Source: an uncultured Gammaproteobacteria bacterium (GTDB lineage Bacteria; Pseudomonadota; Gammaproteobacteria; Pseudomonadales; UBA5518). From it: a DNA stretch of 31,442 nucleotides. Position numbers and translations under genes: made by a program. The stretch spans positions 1 through 31,442 of the forward strand of contig CAIXOY010000128.1 in assembly GCA_903921135.1 (NCBI GenBank), given 5' to 3'. Positions 1 to 8,398 of the stretch are shown here, one piece after another. The notes beneath the pieces are model-generated. The model ran no database searches and was not told the origin of the DNA. It saw only the letters and a program-made list of their open reading frames with translations. Position 1 is the stretch's first letter; each line of letters begins with the position of its first letter.

Positions 1-1234
1 CGAACAGGAAATCATCAACACTGTCCTCGCCCAGCAGCGGAGGAGTGAGCGTGTAGACGAACTCTTCCTCGCGGAACCAGCGGAGCACACGATCCACGAA
101 GGCGCGGTCCGAACCCGCCGCAGCACGCCAGTCAGCGGCAAGCTCCCGTGTGCGCGGATTGACGTCCTCGGGCAGACGCAGCTCCAGCGTCCTGCGCAGC
201 GCGGGCAGATCCGGTTCGAGCGTGCCGTCGAGATCCGACGCCACGCGGTAGCTTTTGCGCTGACTCGCCATCGATGTGCTGATCAGGCGGAAATCGCTGC
301 CCATCCTGAGGCTGTCATCCCAGCTTCGCGGCAACCCGAGTGCATAAGCCCACTGCTCGTTGCTTGGCTCGAGGATCACGCGATAGTCGGTCGTCACGCG
401 CCCGGGCACGGAGGCAGGCTCGCGCACTGCCACCTTGCGCAGCCCGCGCAGCGCGAGATCCGACTCCATTCGCGAGTGGGGCAGCATGCGCCATGCGCGG
501 CCATCGAACTGCGAGAGCACCAGCCCGCGCCAGTAAAGCTCGCGCTGCTCGGGAACTGCCCGCTCGAAACTGACACGGAAGGCAAGCGCATTGGAGCCGC
601 CGAGCTGGGCGATGTCGCCGGGAGAGAGCGTGTCAGACGGGCCCGTCTTTGCCGCGACCTTGCTCTGCGGCATGGACCAGAGTGGCGCGATGCGCGGGAA
701 CACCACGAAGAGCAGGAGCATGAGAGGCAAGGCCTGCGCGAGCATTTTCATCGCAAGCGCGAGCGGCGAGGGAAAGCCGGCGGCGGGCGCGCGCTGATGG
801 CGGGCAACCAGCGCAGCCGTAACACCCGTGAGGCCGACGAGTGCTGCCGCTGCGTACGGGATCTCCTGCTCGAAGAGCAGTTGCGAGGACGCGAGGAAAT
901 AGCCCACGAAACAGGCAACCACGTAGTCACGCGTAGCGCGCATCTCGAGGATCTTAAGCCCCGCCGCAATCACCAGCAGCGCAATCGCGGGATCGAGGCC
1001 GTTGATCGTCCTGAACTGCGCGCCGACCCCCAGAAACGAGAGCAGGACCAGGGCAGCCCGTACCGGCAGAGGTGGAAATGGCCAGCGCCCCTGATACACG
1101 CGATAGCGCCACAACAGCGCGAAGCCGAGCACACCCGGAACCCATACGGGCAGGTGAGGCACGTGCGGTGCGCAGACCACGACGAGCGCCCCCATGATCC
1201 AGAGGAGACTTCGGCGCGGGAGTTGTGCGATCAC
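1..1234 (-). CDS. tgpA: TgpA-type transglutaminase-like membrane protein (DUF3488), partial, C-terminus outside window
   Basis: The reading frame is open from a GTG at 1234 to the left edge, about 411 codons with no stop, so the gene is cut by the window. The GTG overlaps the DUF58 stop in a GTGA junction; an in-frame ATG lies at 1195. The first 200 or so residues hold several hydrophobic segments. A soluble stretch follows with LYWRGLVLSQFDGRAW, typical of the DUF3488 part of TgpA. The last visible residues, EEEFVYTLTPPLLGEDSVDD, match the region just before the transglutaminase catalytic cysteine, which is off the edge. In Pseudomonas, TgpA is an essential inner-membrane protein with a periplasmic transglutaminase domain. 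Here it is third in a moxR-DUF58-tgpA set. Family assignment is solid; substrate is unknown. Confidence 0.88.
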   Translation of the reverse strand, partial: MIAQLPRRSLLWIMGALVVVCAPHVPHLPVWVPGVLGFALLWRYRVYQGRWPFPPLPVRAALVLLSFLGVGAQFRTINGLDPAIALLVIAAGLKILEMRATRDYVVACFVGYFLASSQLLFEQEIPYAAAALVGLTGVTAALVARHQRAPAAGFPSPLALAMKMLAQALPLMLLLFVVFPRIAPLWSMPQSKVAAKTGPSDTLSPGDIAQLGGSNALAFRVSFERAVPEQRELYWRGLVLSQFDGRAWRMLPHSRMESDLALRGLRKVAVREPASVPGRVTTDYRVILEPSNEQWAYALGLPRSWDDSLRMGSDFRLISTSMASQRKSYRVASDLDGTLEPDLPALRRTLELRLPEDVNPRTRELAADWRAAAGSDRAFVDRVLRWFREEEFVYTLTPPLLGEDSVDDFLF

Positions 1235-2211
1235 GCGGCGTACCCGAAAAGCGCGAGCGCGCCGAGGGCTCGATCACGATGCGCCTCGCCACTGCCCGGA
1301 TCGATGCGACACCCAGGCAACGAGAGCCCGTAGGTCGACTGCGAGCGGTGCAAGTCCAGCACCCAGCGGCACAGGAGGGACAATCGCTCTTCAACGCCAC
1401 CTGCACCGGCCGTTTGCTCCCATGACAGCCATACCGAGCGATCTGCGAACGCGAGGTACTCGCGCGTCTGCAAGGGTTGGCCCTTGGCAAGGCTTCGCCA
1501 CGCGACATGACGCAGCGCATCGCCCGGCACGTATCGCCGGAATCCGCTGAAGTCCTCGGCACCCGGATCCTGCACGGGCGCACCCTCGTCACCACGCCCC
1601 GACTCGGCGGGGAGCGCGCCAACGGGCGCCGGCCGGGGATAGACCAGGCACGCGAGATCCACGTCCACCCAGGACCACGCCCGGAGCAGGCCGAGCGGGT
1701 AATAACTGCGCAACCGTACGCGGCCGGGACGGAACCAGCCACGCTGCACCGCGGGAAGGAACAGGGCAATCGTGGCCTCGCCACCGGGAGCGATGCGTGC
1801 CTCGACGGGCTCGGCCGTGCGCCAGCAGGCCTCGATGGCATCGTGCGGGCGTGATCCCGCATCGCGGAGCCGCAGGCCGAAAGCCGCACTCTCACCGGCG
1901 AACACGGGCGCCGGACTGAGCCCGGAGACCCGCAGCCCTGCAAGGTTTGCGTAGGTATGCAGTACCGCGACCACGAACAGGCCGCCCAGCAGGAAAGTGA
2001 AGGCGAATACGAGGTTGTTCTCGTAGTTGATGCCTGCAATCAGCAGGGCCAGCAGCAGAAGCAGGAAGGCATAGCCCTGCGCGGAGGGCATGATGTAGAC
2101 GTTGCGCTGCTGCAGGAGGATGTCGCGCGCCGGAGGCGAACGCTGGTCAAGCCAGCGTTCCCAACGCGCCTCCACGCGCCTGCGCAGGCTGGCGCGCAGG
2201 CCAGCGCTCAT
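1231..2211 (-). CDS. DUF58 domain-containing membrane protein
   Basis: A 326-residue protein with two adjacent hydrophobic segments at about residues 47-60 and 66-84. A beta-rich soluble part follows, then the DUF58 signature around 220-250 (DFSGFRRYVPGD, HVAWRSLAKG). DUF58 proteins are almost always encoded beside a MoxR ATPase and are thought to act with it in assembling or activating complexes, some through VWA-like folds. The ATG at 2211 overlaps the MoxR stop in ATGA and the DUF58 stop overlaps the tgpA GTG, so the three genes are probably translated as a coupled unit. The specific client is unknown; envelope stress or cell-wall processing is a guess from the transglutaminase neighbour. 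Confidence 0.92.
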   Translation of the reverse strand: MSAGLRASLRRRVEARWERWLDQRSPPARDILLQQRNVYIMPSAQGYAFLLLLLALLIAGINYENNLVFAFTFLLGGLFVVAVLHTYANLAGLRVSGLSPAPVFAGESAAFGLRLRDAGSRPHDAIEACWRTAEPVEARIAPGGEATIALFLPAVQRGWFRPGRVRLRSYYPLGLLRAWSWVDVDLACLVYPRPAPVGALPAESGRGDEGAPVQDPGAEDFSGFRRYVPGDALRHVAWRSLAKGQPLQTREYLAFADRSVWLSWEQTAGAGGVEERLSLLCRWVLDLHRSQSTYGLSLPGCRIDPGSGEAHRDRALGALALFGYAA

Positions 2212-3125
2212 CCGAAAACGTCGACCTGCGTGAGCAGGCGCTCGGCGAGCGCGCGCCCGTCACCGGCGTGGTCCCCGGCGCCGCGCAAGCGGTGCGCCGC
2301 CACCGCAGGCAGCACGGCTTGCACGTCCTCGGGCACCACGTGATCACGCCCCTCCATGTACGCCCATGTGCGCGCCGCCGCCACAAGCGCAAGTGCGCCG
2401 CGGGGCGAGAGGCCATGCACGAATTCCGGCGATGTCCGCGTGTACTCGGTGAGTCGCTGCACGTAATCGAGCAGCATGTCTGCTGTTCTGACCGCCCGGG
2501 CCCCCGCGTGGATGGCGGCGAGTTCCTCGCGCGTGAGTCCCGGAACGAGCGACTCGGGATTTCGCGCTCCCTCCCCGCCCGACAACATGGCCCGCTCGGC
2601 CTTGCGGTCGGGGTAACCGATCTCGATCCGCATGAGGAATCGGTCGAGCTGCGACTCGGGAAGGGGGAAGGTTCCTGCCTGACTCACGGGGTTCTGCGTG
2701 GCGATCACGAAGAACTCCTCCGGCAGGGGACGGGTCTCACCCTCGACCGTGACCTGCCGCTCAGCCATCGCTTCGAGGAGTGCGCTCTGGGTCTTGGGGG
2801 AACTGCGGTTGATCTCGTCGGCGAGGAGCACCTCGGTGAAGACGGGCCCCGGATGAAAACTGAAGCGGCCGCTGCCCTGCTCGAAGACCGATACGCCGAG
2901 AATGTCTCCCGGCAGCATGTCGCTGGTGAATTGCACACGCGTGAAGGACAAGCCGAGCGCACGCGCCAGCGCGTGTGAAAGCGTGGTCTTGCCCATTCCC
3001 GGAAGGTCTTCGATCAGCAGGTGACCACGGGAAAACAACGCGCACAAGGCCAGACGCACCTGCCGCTCCTTGCCGAGCAGCACACTGCCGATCTCGTTCA
3101 CCGTACGGTCGATGGTCTGTTGCAT
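2208..3125 (-). CDS. MoxR-family AAA+ ATPase
   Basis: A 305-residue AAA+ ATPase. Walker A is LPGMGKTT at residues 41-48. Walker B is LLADEIN at 100-106, followed by the MoxR-typical RSSPKTQSALLEAM. The sensor/lid region carries IATQNPVSQAGTFPLPESQL and the arginine-bearing DRFLM. Length is usual for the family. MoxR proteins are chaperone-like ATPases that mature or activate partner complexes, usually with the VWA or DUF58 proteins encoded next to them, as here. The ATG at 3125 lies 38 bases past the metZ stop, so the trio could share the metZ transcript or have its own weak promoter; I see no convincing promoter in the gap. Confidence 0.95.
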   Translation of the reverse strand: MQQTIDRTVNEIGSVLLGKERQVRLALCALFSRGHLLIEDLPGMGKTTLSHALARALGLSFTRVQFTSDMLPGDILGVSVFEQGSGRFSFHPGPVFTEVLLADEINRSSPKTQSALLEAMAERQVTVEGETRPLPEEFFVIATQNPVSQAGTFPLPESQLDRFLMRIEIGYPDRKAERAMLSGGEGARNPESLVPGLTREELAAIHAGARAVRTADMLLDYVQRLTEYTRTSPEFVHGLSPRGALALVAAARTWAYMEGRDHVVPEDVQAVLPAVAAHRLRGAGDHAGDGRALAERLLTQVDVFG

Positions 3126-3163
3126 AAGGCTTGAACGCCCGTCCAGGGTGAGAGAGTTATCGC

Positions 3164-4369
3164 TCAGTCGCGGAGGGCGGCCAGTCCGCGCGCGAGGTCT
3201 TCACGCAGGTCTTCGATGTCCTCCAGCCCCACGGCTACGCGTACCAAACCCGGCCGGATGCCCTGCTCCTCACGCTCGGAGGCGCTCAGGCGCCCGTGCG
3301 TGGTGGTGGCCGGGTGCACGATCGTGGTTTTGGCATCACCGAGGTTGGCCGTGATCGACATGAGCGAGGTGGCGTCGATGAATCGCCAGGCAGCCGCCTG
3401 CCCGCCCTCGACCTCGAAGGACATCACGCCCCCGAAACCACGCTGCTGCGCAACGGCCAAGGCGTGCTGCGGATGCGAGGTCAGGCCGCAATGGTTCACC
3501 TTCAGCACGCCGGGTTGCGTCTCCAGCCATTGCGCCAGAGCAAGCGCGCTCGCGCTGTGGGCCTCCATGCGCAGGCGCAGCGTCTCCAGACCCTTCAGCA
3601 GGATCCAGGCATTGAAGGGGCTGAGGGAGGGGCCAGCCGAGCGCATGAACGCGACCGCCTGCTCCATCAATGCGCTGGAGCCACAGAGAACGCCTCCCAG
3701 CACTCGCCCCTGACCATCCATGTACTTGGTCGCGGAATGCATCACCACATCAGCACCCAGCGTCAGCGGCTTTTGCAGCGCGGGCGACAGGAAACAATTG
3801 TCGACAACTAGGATCGCAGCCGCCGCCCGCGCGATCTCCGAGACACGCGCGATATCCACGATTTCGATTGTGGGGTTGGAGGGCGTCTCCAGAAAGAGCA
3901 TCCGCGTGCGCGGGCGCAGTGCCGCCTGCCAACCCGCATAGTCCGTGGGCGAGACATAACTCACGTCAACGCCGAAGCGCGAGATGAAGCGGTTGAGCAG
4001 CACCGTGGTGCTGCCGAAAACACCGCGTGAGCAGATGATGTGATCACCCGCCGACAACCAGCTCATGCAGGCCGTGAGCATGGCCGCCATGCCGGAGGCC
4101 GTGGCGACCGCCTGCTCCGCACCTTCGAGGGCCGCGATGCGCTCCTCGAAATTGCGGACGGTGGGATTGGTGTAGCGCGAGTAGACATTGCCACAGGCCT
4201 CACCCGAAAAGCGCTCCGCGGCCTCGGATGCCGAGCCGAAGACATAGCTCGATGTGAGGTACAGCGCTTCCGAGTGTTCGCCCTCCGGCCCGCGGCGCTG
4301 CCCGGCACGCACCGCCTGCGTATCCGGGCGTGCGGAACGCAGCTGCTCGCGTCGATCGTGCTCGTTCAT
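3164..4369 (-). CDS. metZ: O-succinylhomoserine sulfhydrylase
   Basis: A 401-residue PLP enzyme of the Cys/Met metabolism family. Visible landmarks are YSRYTNPT (residues 63-70), the phosphate-binding ASGMAA (91-96), the PLP aspartate in VVDNCF (D190) and the PLP lysine in SATKYMDGQGR (K215). It would make homocysteine from O-succinylhomoserine and sulfide, the direct sulfhydrylation route to methionine. The purF-metZ adjacency is the Pseudomonas arrangement and is the main reason for choosing MetZ over MetB, MetC or MetY. The purF stop is 18 bases upstream of the metZ ATG, so the two are probably cotranscribed. Confidence 0.92.
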   Translation of the reverse strand: MNEHDRREQLRSARPDTQAVRAGQRRGPEGEHSEALYLTSSYVFGSASEAAERFSGEACGNVYSRYTNPTVRNFEERIAALEGAEQAVATASGMAAMLTACMSWLSAGDHIICSRGVFGSTTVLLNRFISRFGVDVSYVSPTDYAGWQAALRPRTRMLFLETPSNPTIEIVDIARVSEIARAAAAILVVDNCFLSPALQKPLTLGADVVMHSATKYMDGQGRVLGGVLCGSSALMEQAVAFMRSAGPSLSPFNAWILLKGLETLRLRMEAHSASALALAQWLETQPGVLKVNHCGLTSHPQHALAVAQQRGFGGVMSFEVEGGQAAAWRFIDATSLMSITANLGDAKTTIVHPATTTHGRLSASEREEQGIRPGLVRVAVGLEDIEDLREDLARGLAALRD

Positions 4370-4387
4370 CGGGACGGGCTCTCCGGC

Positions 4388-5914
4388 TCAGAGGTTGTGG
4401 TTGTGCAGCCCGACGAGGGCAACCTCTCCGGCGCGGGTCGCAGCCTCGCGCTCTGCCTTGCGTCCATCGTTTCGATCATCGTGGAGCCGTGCGAGGTAGC
4501 TGCCATCGACATCCCCGGTGACATATTTGCCGTCGAATACGGAGCAGTCGAAGGTCTCGATGGCAGGGTTGCCATCGCGCGAGCAGGAGATCAGGTCTTC
4601 GAGGTCCTGGTAGACCAGCCAATCGGCACCGATCTGCTCGCAGACTTCCTGCTCGGTGCGCCCGTGAGCGATCAGTTCCTCTGCCGAGGGCATGTCGATG
4701 CCGTAGACGTTCGGGTAACGCACGGGGGGCGCGGCAGACGCGAAATAGACATGCCGCGCACCCGCATCGCGCGCCATCTGGATGATCTCGCGGCAGGTCG
4801 TGCCGCGGACGATGGAGTCATCGACCAGCAAGACGTTCTTGTCTCGGAACTCGAGTTCGATGGGATTCAGTTTCTGGCGTACGGATTTTGCGCGAATGGC
4901 CTGCCCCGGCATGATGAAGGTCCGCCCGATGTAGCGGTTCTTCATCAGCCCTTCGCGGAACTTGACGTCGAGTTCGTAGGCGATCACCTGCGCACAGACG
5001 CGGCTCGTGTCGGGAATCGGGATGACCACGTCGATGTCGTGATCCGGACGCAGCCGGCGGATCTTGTCGGCCAGACGCTCGCCCTGGCGCAGACGTGCCT
5101 TGTAGACCGATACGCCGTCCATGATCGAATCGGGCCGCGCGAAATACACATGCTCGAAGATGCAGGGACGCAGTTGCGGGTTCTCCGCGCACTGACGCGT
5201 GGTGATCGTGCCGCGCGCATCGAGATAGATGGCCTCTCCGGGCGCGACGTCACGCACGATACGGAAGCCGAGCACGTCGAGTGCCACGCTCTCGGAGGCC
5301 ACCATGTACTCCATGCCGCCCTCTACCTCGCGCTCGCCGAAAATCAGCGGACGGATGCCGTGCGGATCGCGGAAGGCCAGGATGCCGTGACCCGAGATCA
5401 TGGCTACCGCAGCATAGCCACCGCGCGCACGACGATGCAGGCCGCGCACAGCCGTGAAGAAATCCTCGGCGTCCGGATGCAGCTTGCCGAGGATCTGCAA
5501 CTCGTGGGCGAGGACGTTCAGCAAAACCTCGCTGTCGGAGTCGGTGTTGATGTGGCGGAGATCGGCCTGGAACACCTGCTCGCGCAGCTGGTCTGCGTTG
5601 GTGAGATTGCCGTTGTGGCCCAGACAGATACCGTAGGGGCTGTTGACGTAGAAGGGCTGGGCCAGGGCTGAACTCGCGCTGCCTGCGGTGGGATACCGCG
5701 TGTGGCCGATTCCGAGGTTGCCGGTGAGACGCTCCATGTGCTCGGTACGGAACACGTCCCTGACGAGCCCGTTCCCCTTGCGCTGGCGGAAGACACCACG
5801 ATCACTGGTGACGATGCCCGCGGCATCCTGGCCACGATGCTGCATCACGGTGAGCGCATCGTAGAGGTGCTGGTTGACCGCGCTGCGTCCGACGATTCCG
5901 ACGATGCCGCACAT
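4388..5914 (-). CDS. purF: Amidophosphoribosyltransferase
   Basis: A 508-residue PurF catalysing the first committed step of purine synthesis: PRPP plus glutamine to 5-phosphoribosylamine. The protein starts MCGIVGIVG, so Cys2 is the N-terminal glutamine-amidotransferase nucleophile exposed after methionine removal. Glutaminase-domain landmarks include HTRYPTAG (71-78) and the GHNGN motif (99-103). The C-terminal phosphoribosyltransferase domain holds the PRPP loop VLLVDDSIVRGTT at about 361-373. Length matches the E. coli-type enzyme without an Fe-S cluster. It follows cvpA by 15 bases, as in E. coli and Pseudomonas. Confidence 0.98.
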   Translation of the reverse strand: MCGIVGIVGRSAVNQHLYDALTVMQHRGQDAAGIVTSDRGVFRQRKGNGLVRDVFRTEHMERLTGNLGIGHTRYPTAGSASSALAQPFYVNSPYGICLGHNGNLTNADQLREQVFQADLRHINTDSDSEVLLNVLAHELQILGKLHPDAEDFFTAVRGLHRRARGGYAAVAMISGHGILAFRDPHGIRPLIFGEREVEGGMEYMVASESVALDVLGFRIVRDVAPGEAIYLDARGTITTRQCAENPQLRPCIFEHVYFARPDSIMDGVSVYKARLRQGERLADKIRRLRPDHDIDVVIPIPDTSRVCAQVIAYELDVKFREGLMKNRYIGRTFIMPGQAIRAKSVRQKLNPIELEFRDKNVLLVDDSIVRGTTCREIIQMARDAGARHVYFASAAPPVRYPNVYGIDMPSAEELIAHGRTEQEVCEQIGADWLVYQDLEDLISCSRDGNPAIETFDCSVFDGKYVTGDVDGSYLARLHDDRNDGRKAEREAATRAGEVALVGLHNHNL

Positions 5915-5929
5915 CCGTACTACCTCCGC

Positions 5930-6436
5930 TCAGTTAGCGATGCCAGACAACACGGTGCCTGCCGCGCCCGTGATGCTGCGAAACCAGCCCTCCATCAGGA
6001 GCAGGTGCGGCAGCAACACCGACTGCTGCCACCAGCCAAAGCGCTCCGGCTGAAGCAGCGGCCGCAGCATCACCACGGCGGCCAGCAGCACGAACACGCC
6101 GCGAGCAAAGCCGAAGCCCATGCCCAGCAAGCGATCGAGAAACCCCAGGCCAGCAAACGCGATGAGGCTCTGCAGCAGCCGCGCCACCAGCCCGACGGTG
6201 ATCAGCGTGATCACGAACAGCGCCGCGAAGGCGACCACGTAACGCCCCGTCGCATCGTCGATGCTGCCTGTCAGCAGATAAGCGAGACGGTCGCCGAACA
6301 GCATCGCCACCAGGAAGGCGAGCACCCAGCCAACGAGCGACATCGCCTCGCGGATGAAGCCGCGCAAGAGGCTCAGCAACATCGAAATGCCCACGACCGT
6401 GATGATCGTCCAGTCGGCAGCGTTGAGCGCGTCCAA
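5930..6436 (-). CDS. cvpA: CvpA family inner-membrane protein
   Basis: A hydrophobic protein with about four membrane helices and the CvpA N-terminus DWTIITVVGIS followed by LLRGFIREAMSLVGW. CvpA was named for colicin V production; its exact role is unsettled, with links to envelope integrity and bile tolerance. I place the start at TTG 6436 (168 residues) because the product then begins MDALNAADW, the usual CvpA form, and because a candidate -10 element (6469-6474) lies just upstream. A longer frame from GTG 6499 (189 residues) is possible but adds a non-conserved polar leader. It precedes purF by 15 bases. Confidence 0.9.
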   Translation of the reverse strand: MDALNAADWTIITVVGISMLLSLLRGFIREAMSLVGWVLAFLVAMLFGDRLAYLLTGSIDDATGRYVVAFAALFVITLITVGLVARLLQSLIAFAGLGFLDRLLGMGFGFARGVFVLLAAVVMLRPLLQPERFGWWQQSVLLPHLLLMEGWFRSITGAAGTVLSGIAN

Positions 6437-6468
6437 GGAGCGGATTCCGGGCCTGGAAGATGGGCCGC

Positions 6469-6498
6469 ATTCTAGCGCAGCGTCGAGGCCGAGGCCCA
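6469..6498 (-). promoter_or_regulatory. Candidate cvpA-purF promoter (extended -10 TAGAAT)
   Basis: On the minus strand, CGCTAGAATGCGGCCC places TAGAAT at 6474-6469, preceded by GC and followed by a GC-rich discriminator. The -35 region about 17-18 bases upstream (TGGGCC/GGGCCT) is poor. A start near 6462 would give a leader of about 26 bases before the TTG at 6436. The call rests mainly on the -10 element and its resemblance to sequences upstream of ndvB, motA and leuC. Confidence 0.35.
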
Positions 6499-6508
6499 CC
6501 GCGATCGC

Positions 6509-7105
6509 TCAGGGATAGTACCGCGTGACGTAGCCCTTGATGCCGAGCTTCTGTTGCACCGACACCGCCGCGCGCTGCACCGCCGCGCGATCGAGTTTGG
6601 GCTCGGCATAGACGCGGTAGCGCCGGGCGGGGCCGCTGCCCACCGTCTGTACCAGAGCGTGGAAGCCCGCTTTCTCTGCGCGGGCACGCAACTCGAGGGC
6701 GTTATCACGCGCAGAGAAGACGCCCAGTTGCAGGGCCCATTGCTCCGGAAGCGCGCGCGCATCCGTTCGCACCGGCGCTACGGGATCGGGCGCGGGCCTG
6801 GCGAGCGGCGCTTTGGCGGGAGCCGAGGCAAGCTCGGGCGCAGAGACCTCCGGCTCAGCAGCGGCTTCAGGCGGCAGCGTGTCGGGGAGTTGCTCGCGAA
6901 GTGCGGCACTGTCCGGCGCGGGCGGCAAGACCACCGGACCGGGCTGCGCGACCTCGAAGGCCTGTTCGGCCGGCGCGCGGGGTATCTGGCTGCGCTGGCT
7001 GATCTCGCGCACCGGAGTGGTATCGAAGACCACCGGCCAGGCGATGACGCCCAGACCGACCAGCACGGCAGCCCCTACGAGGCGGTGTTTCATGGACTCC
7101 TGCAC
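6509..7105 (-). CDS. dedD: SPOR domain-containing protein (DedD-like)
   Basis: A 198-residue bitopic membrane protein. A short cytoplasmic start (MQESMKHR) is followed by one transmembrane helix at about 9-27 and a Pro/Ala/Glu-rich linker. A C-terminal SPOR domain spans about 120-198 (WALQLGVFSARDNALELRAR, ending GYVTRYYP). SPOR domains bind denuded septal peptidoglycan, and DedD is a cell-division protein; folC-dedD-cvpA-purF is the usual order. Two starts are plausible. GTG 7105 has a strong AGGAGGG four bases upstream and gives the family-like M-x-x-x-x-K-x-R beginning. ATG 7093 overlaps the folC stop in ATGA. I chose the GTG. Confidence 0.88.
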   Translation of the reverse strand: MQESMKHRLVGAAVLVGLGVIAWPVVFDTTPVREISQRSQIPRAPAEQAFEVAQPGPVVLPPAPDSAALREQLPDTLPPEAAAEPEVSAPELASAPAKAPLARPAPDPVAPVRTDARALPEQWALQLGVFSARDNALELRARAEKAGFHALVQTVGSGPARRYRVYAEPKLDRAAVQRAAVSVQQKLGIKGYVTRYYP

Positions 7106-8376
7106 GCGCCCTCCTGTTGCCCCTCAAACCAGTCCAGCGCGGGGCCCACGGCGAAGAACGAACCGCATACCAGAAGGCGATCTCCCGGCAGCAGCATGCC
7201 GAACGCTGCCACGAGGGCCTCCGCGATGCCTGCATGGCAACTGCGCGGCGCCTCTCCCGGGACAAGGGCCGCGAGATGCGCCGCGGTCTCTGCACGATCA
7301 CCCTCGAGGGTAGCGAAAAACCAGCCCTCTGCGAGCCCGTCCAGCGCTTTGATCATGCCTTGGCAGTCCTTGTCGCGCATCGCGCCCATCACAACGAGCG
7401 TACGCCCCCCACAAGGGTTCGAGCGCAGACGGCGCACAAGACTCTGCACGCCGTCGGGATTGTGCGCGACATCGAGGACGCATTCCACGCCGCGGTGCCG
7501 CAAAAGCTGCATCCGTCCTTCGACAGCGACGTTTGGCAGAACACGCGTGAGTACCTCGCGGTCAGGAAGCGCCCCGCAGAGCGCCAGCGCCTCGAGTGCA
7601 CAGGCAACGTTGCTGCCGATCAACTGTGGTGCCGGAAGACCGGCGTGGACAATAGCCTCCCCGTCTTGCCCTCGCCCGCGCCACGCCCATGAGCCATCCG
7701 CCGACGCGGATTCGTCGAAGCTCTCGCCAATGGCATACCAGCGCGCGCCGGTCTGATCGGCGACATCGCGAAGACTCCGGGGCGGATCCCGGTCACCGAT
7801 CACCGCGGGCACGCCGGCCCGGAAAATCCCGGCCTTCTCGCGCCCGATGGATTCCCGATCGGGCCCCAGCCACTCCTGATGGTCCAGCCCGATGCTCGTC
7901 ACGACCGCCACGCTGGGCGCGACGATGTTCACCGCATCGAGACGTCCGCCCAGACCGACCTCGAGCACCAGCCAGTCCGGATCCGAGTCGCGGAACACCT
8001 GCAGGGCAGCGAGGGTGCCGTGTTCGAAATAGCTGAGAGACACGCCGTGGCGGGCCTGCTCCACCGCCTCGAATGCTGCGCAGAGTCGGACGTCTGATAC
8101 CTCCCGACCGTCAAGCCTGATGCGTTCGTTGTAACGGCGCAGATGAGGCGATGTGTAGACGCCCGTGCGCCTGCCGGTGGCGAGAAGCAGTTGCTCGATG
8201 GTGGCGACGCAAGAACCCTTGCCATTGGTGCCGGCCACCGTGATGACCGGGCACCGGGCCTCGTCGAGACCCAGACGCTTTGCCACCGCAAGGACACGGT
8301 CAAGCCCCAGTTCGATCTGCGCGGGGTGCGCGGACTCCAGCTTCCGCAGCCAGTCTGCAAGCATGGGTGTGTTCAC
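7090..8376 (-). CDS. folC: Bifunctional folylpolyglutamate / dihydrofolate synthase
   Basis: An Mur-ligase-fold enzyme that adds glutamate to dihydropteroate and to folates. From GTG 8376 the product is 428 residues, close to E. coli FolC (422). It has the P-loop TVAGTNGKGS (47-56), the YTSPHL segment, LEVGLGGRLDAVN, and the C-terminal VLDVAHNPDG. The start is uncertain: GTG 8376 gives MNTPMLADWL and ATG 8364 gives MLADWL; neither has a clear ribosome site. The accD stop is 22 bases upstream, consistent with the conserved accD-folC pairing that links fatty-acid and folate genes in gammaproteobacteria. Confidence 0.95.
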   Translation of the reverse strand: MNTPMLADWLRKLESAHPAQIELGLDRVLAVAKRLGLDEARCPVITVAGTNGKGSCVATIEQLLLATGRRTGVYTSPHLRRYNERIRLDGREVSDVRLCAAFEAVEQARHGVSLSYFEHGTLAALQVFRDSDPDWLVLEVGLGGRLDAVNIVAPSVAVVTSIGLDHQEWLGPDRESIGREKAGIFRAGVPAVIGDRDPPRSLRDVADQTGARWYAIGESFDESASADGSWAWRGRGQDGEAIVHAGLPAPQLIGSNVACALEALALCGALPDREVLTRVLPNVAVEGRMQLLRHRGVECVLDVAHNPDGVQSLVRRLRSNPCGGRTLVVMGAMRDKDCQGMIKALDGLAEGWFFATLEGDRAETAAHLAALVPGEAPRSCHAGIAEALVAAFGMLLPGDRLLVCGSFFAVGPALDWFEGQQEGACRSP

Positions 8377-8398
8377 AGACGCCGTACGCGGGCAGACA

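Noticed and set aside
954..2039. A 361-codon minus-strand frame
   Set aside because: It overlaps DUF58 and tgpA in another frame; both of those match known families and this one does not.
4040..5671. A 543-codon open frame on the plus strand
   Set aside because: It is antisense to metZ and purF, both well supported. GC-rich codon bias keeps the antisense frame open, and the product has no recognisable domain.
5934..6470. A 178-codon frame starting at the ATG inside the cvpA -10 region
   Set aside because: It is a shifted frame of cvpA without membrane helices; the CvpA frame has the family sequence.
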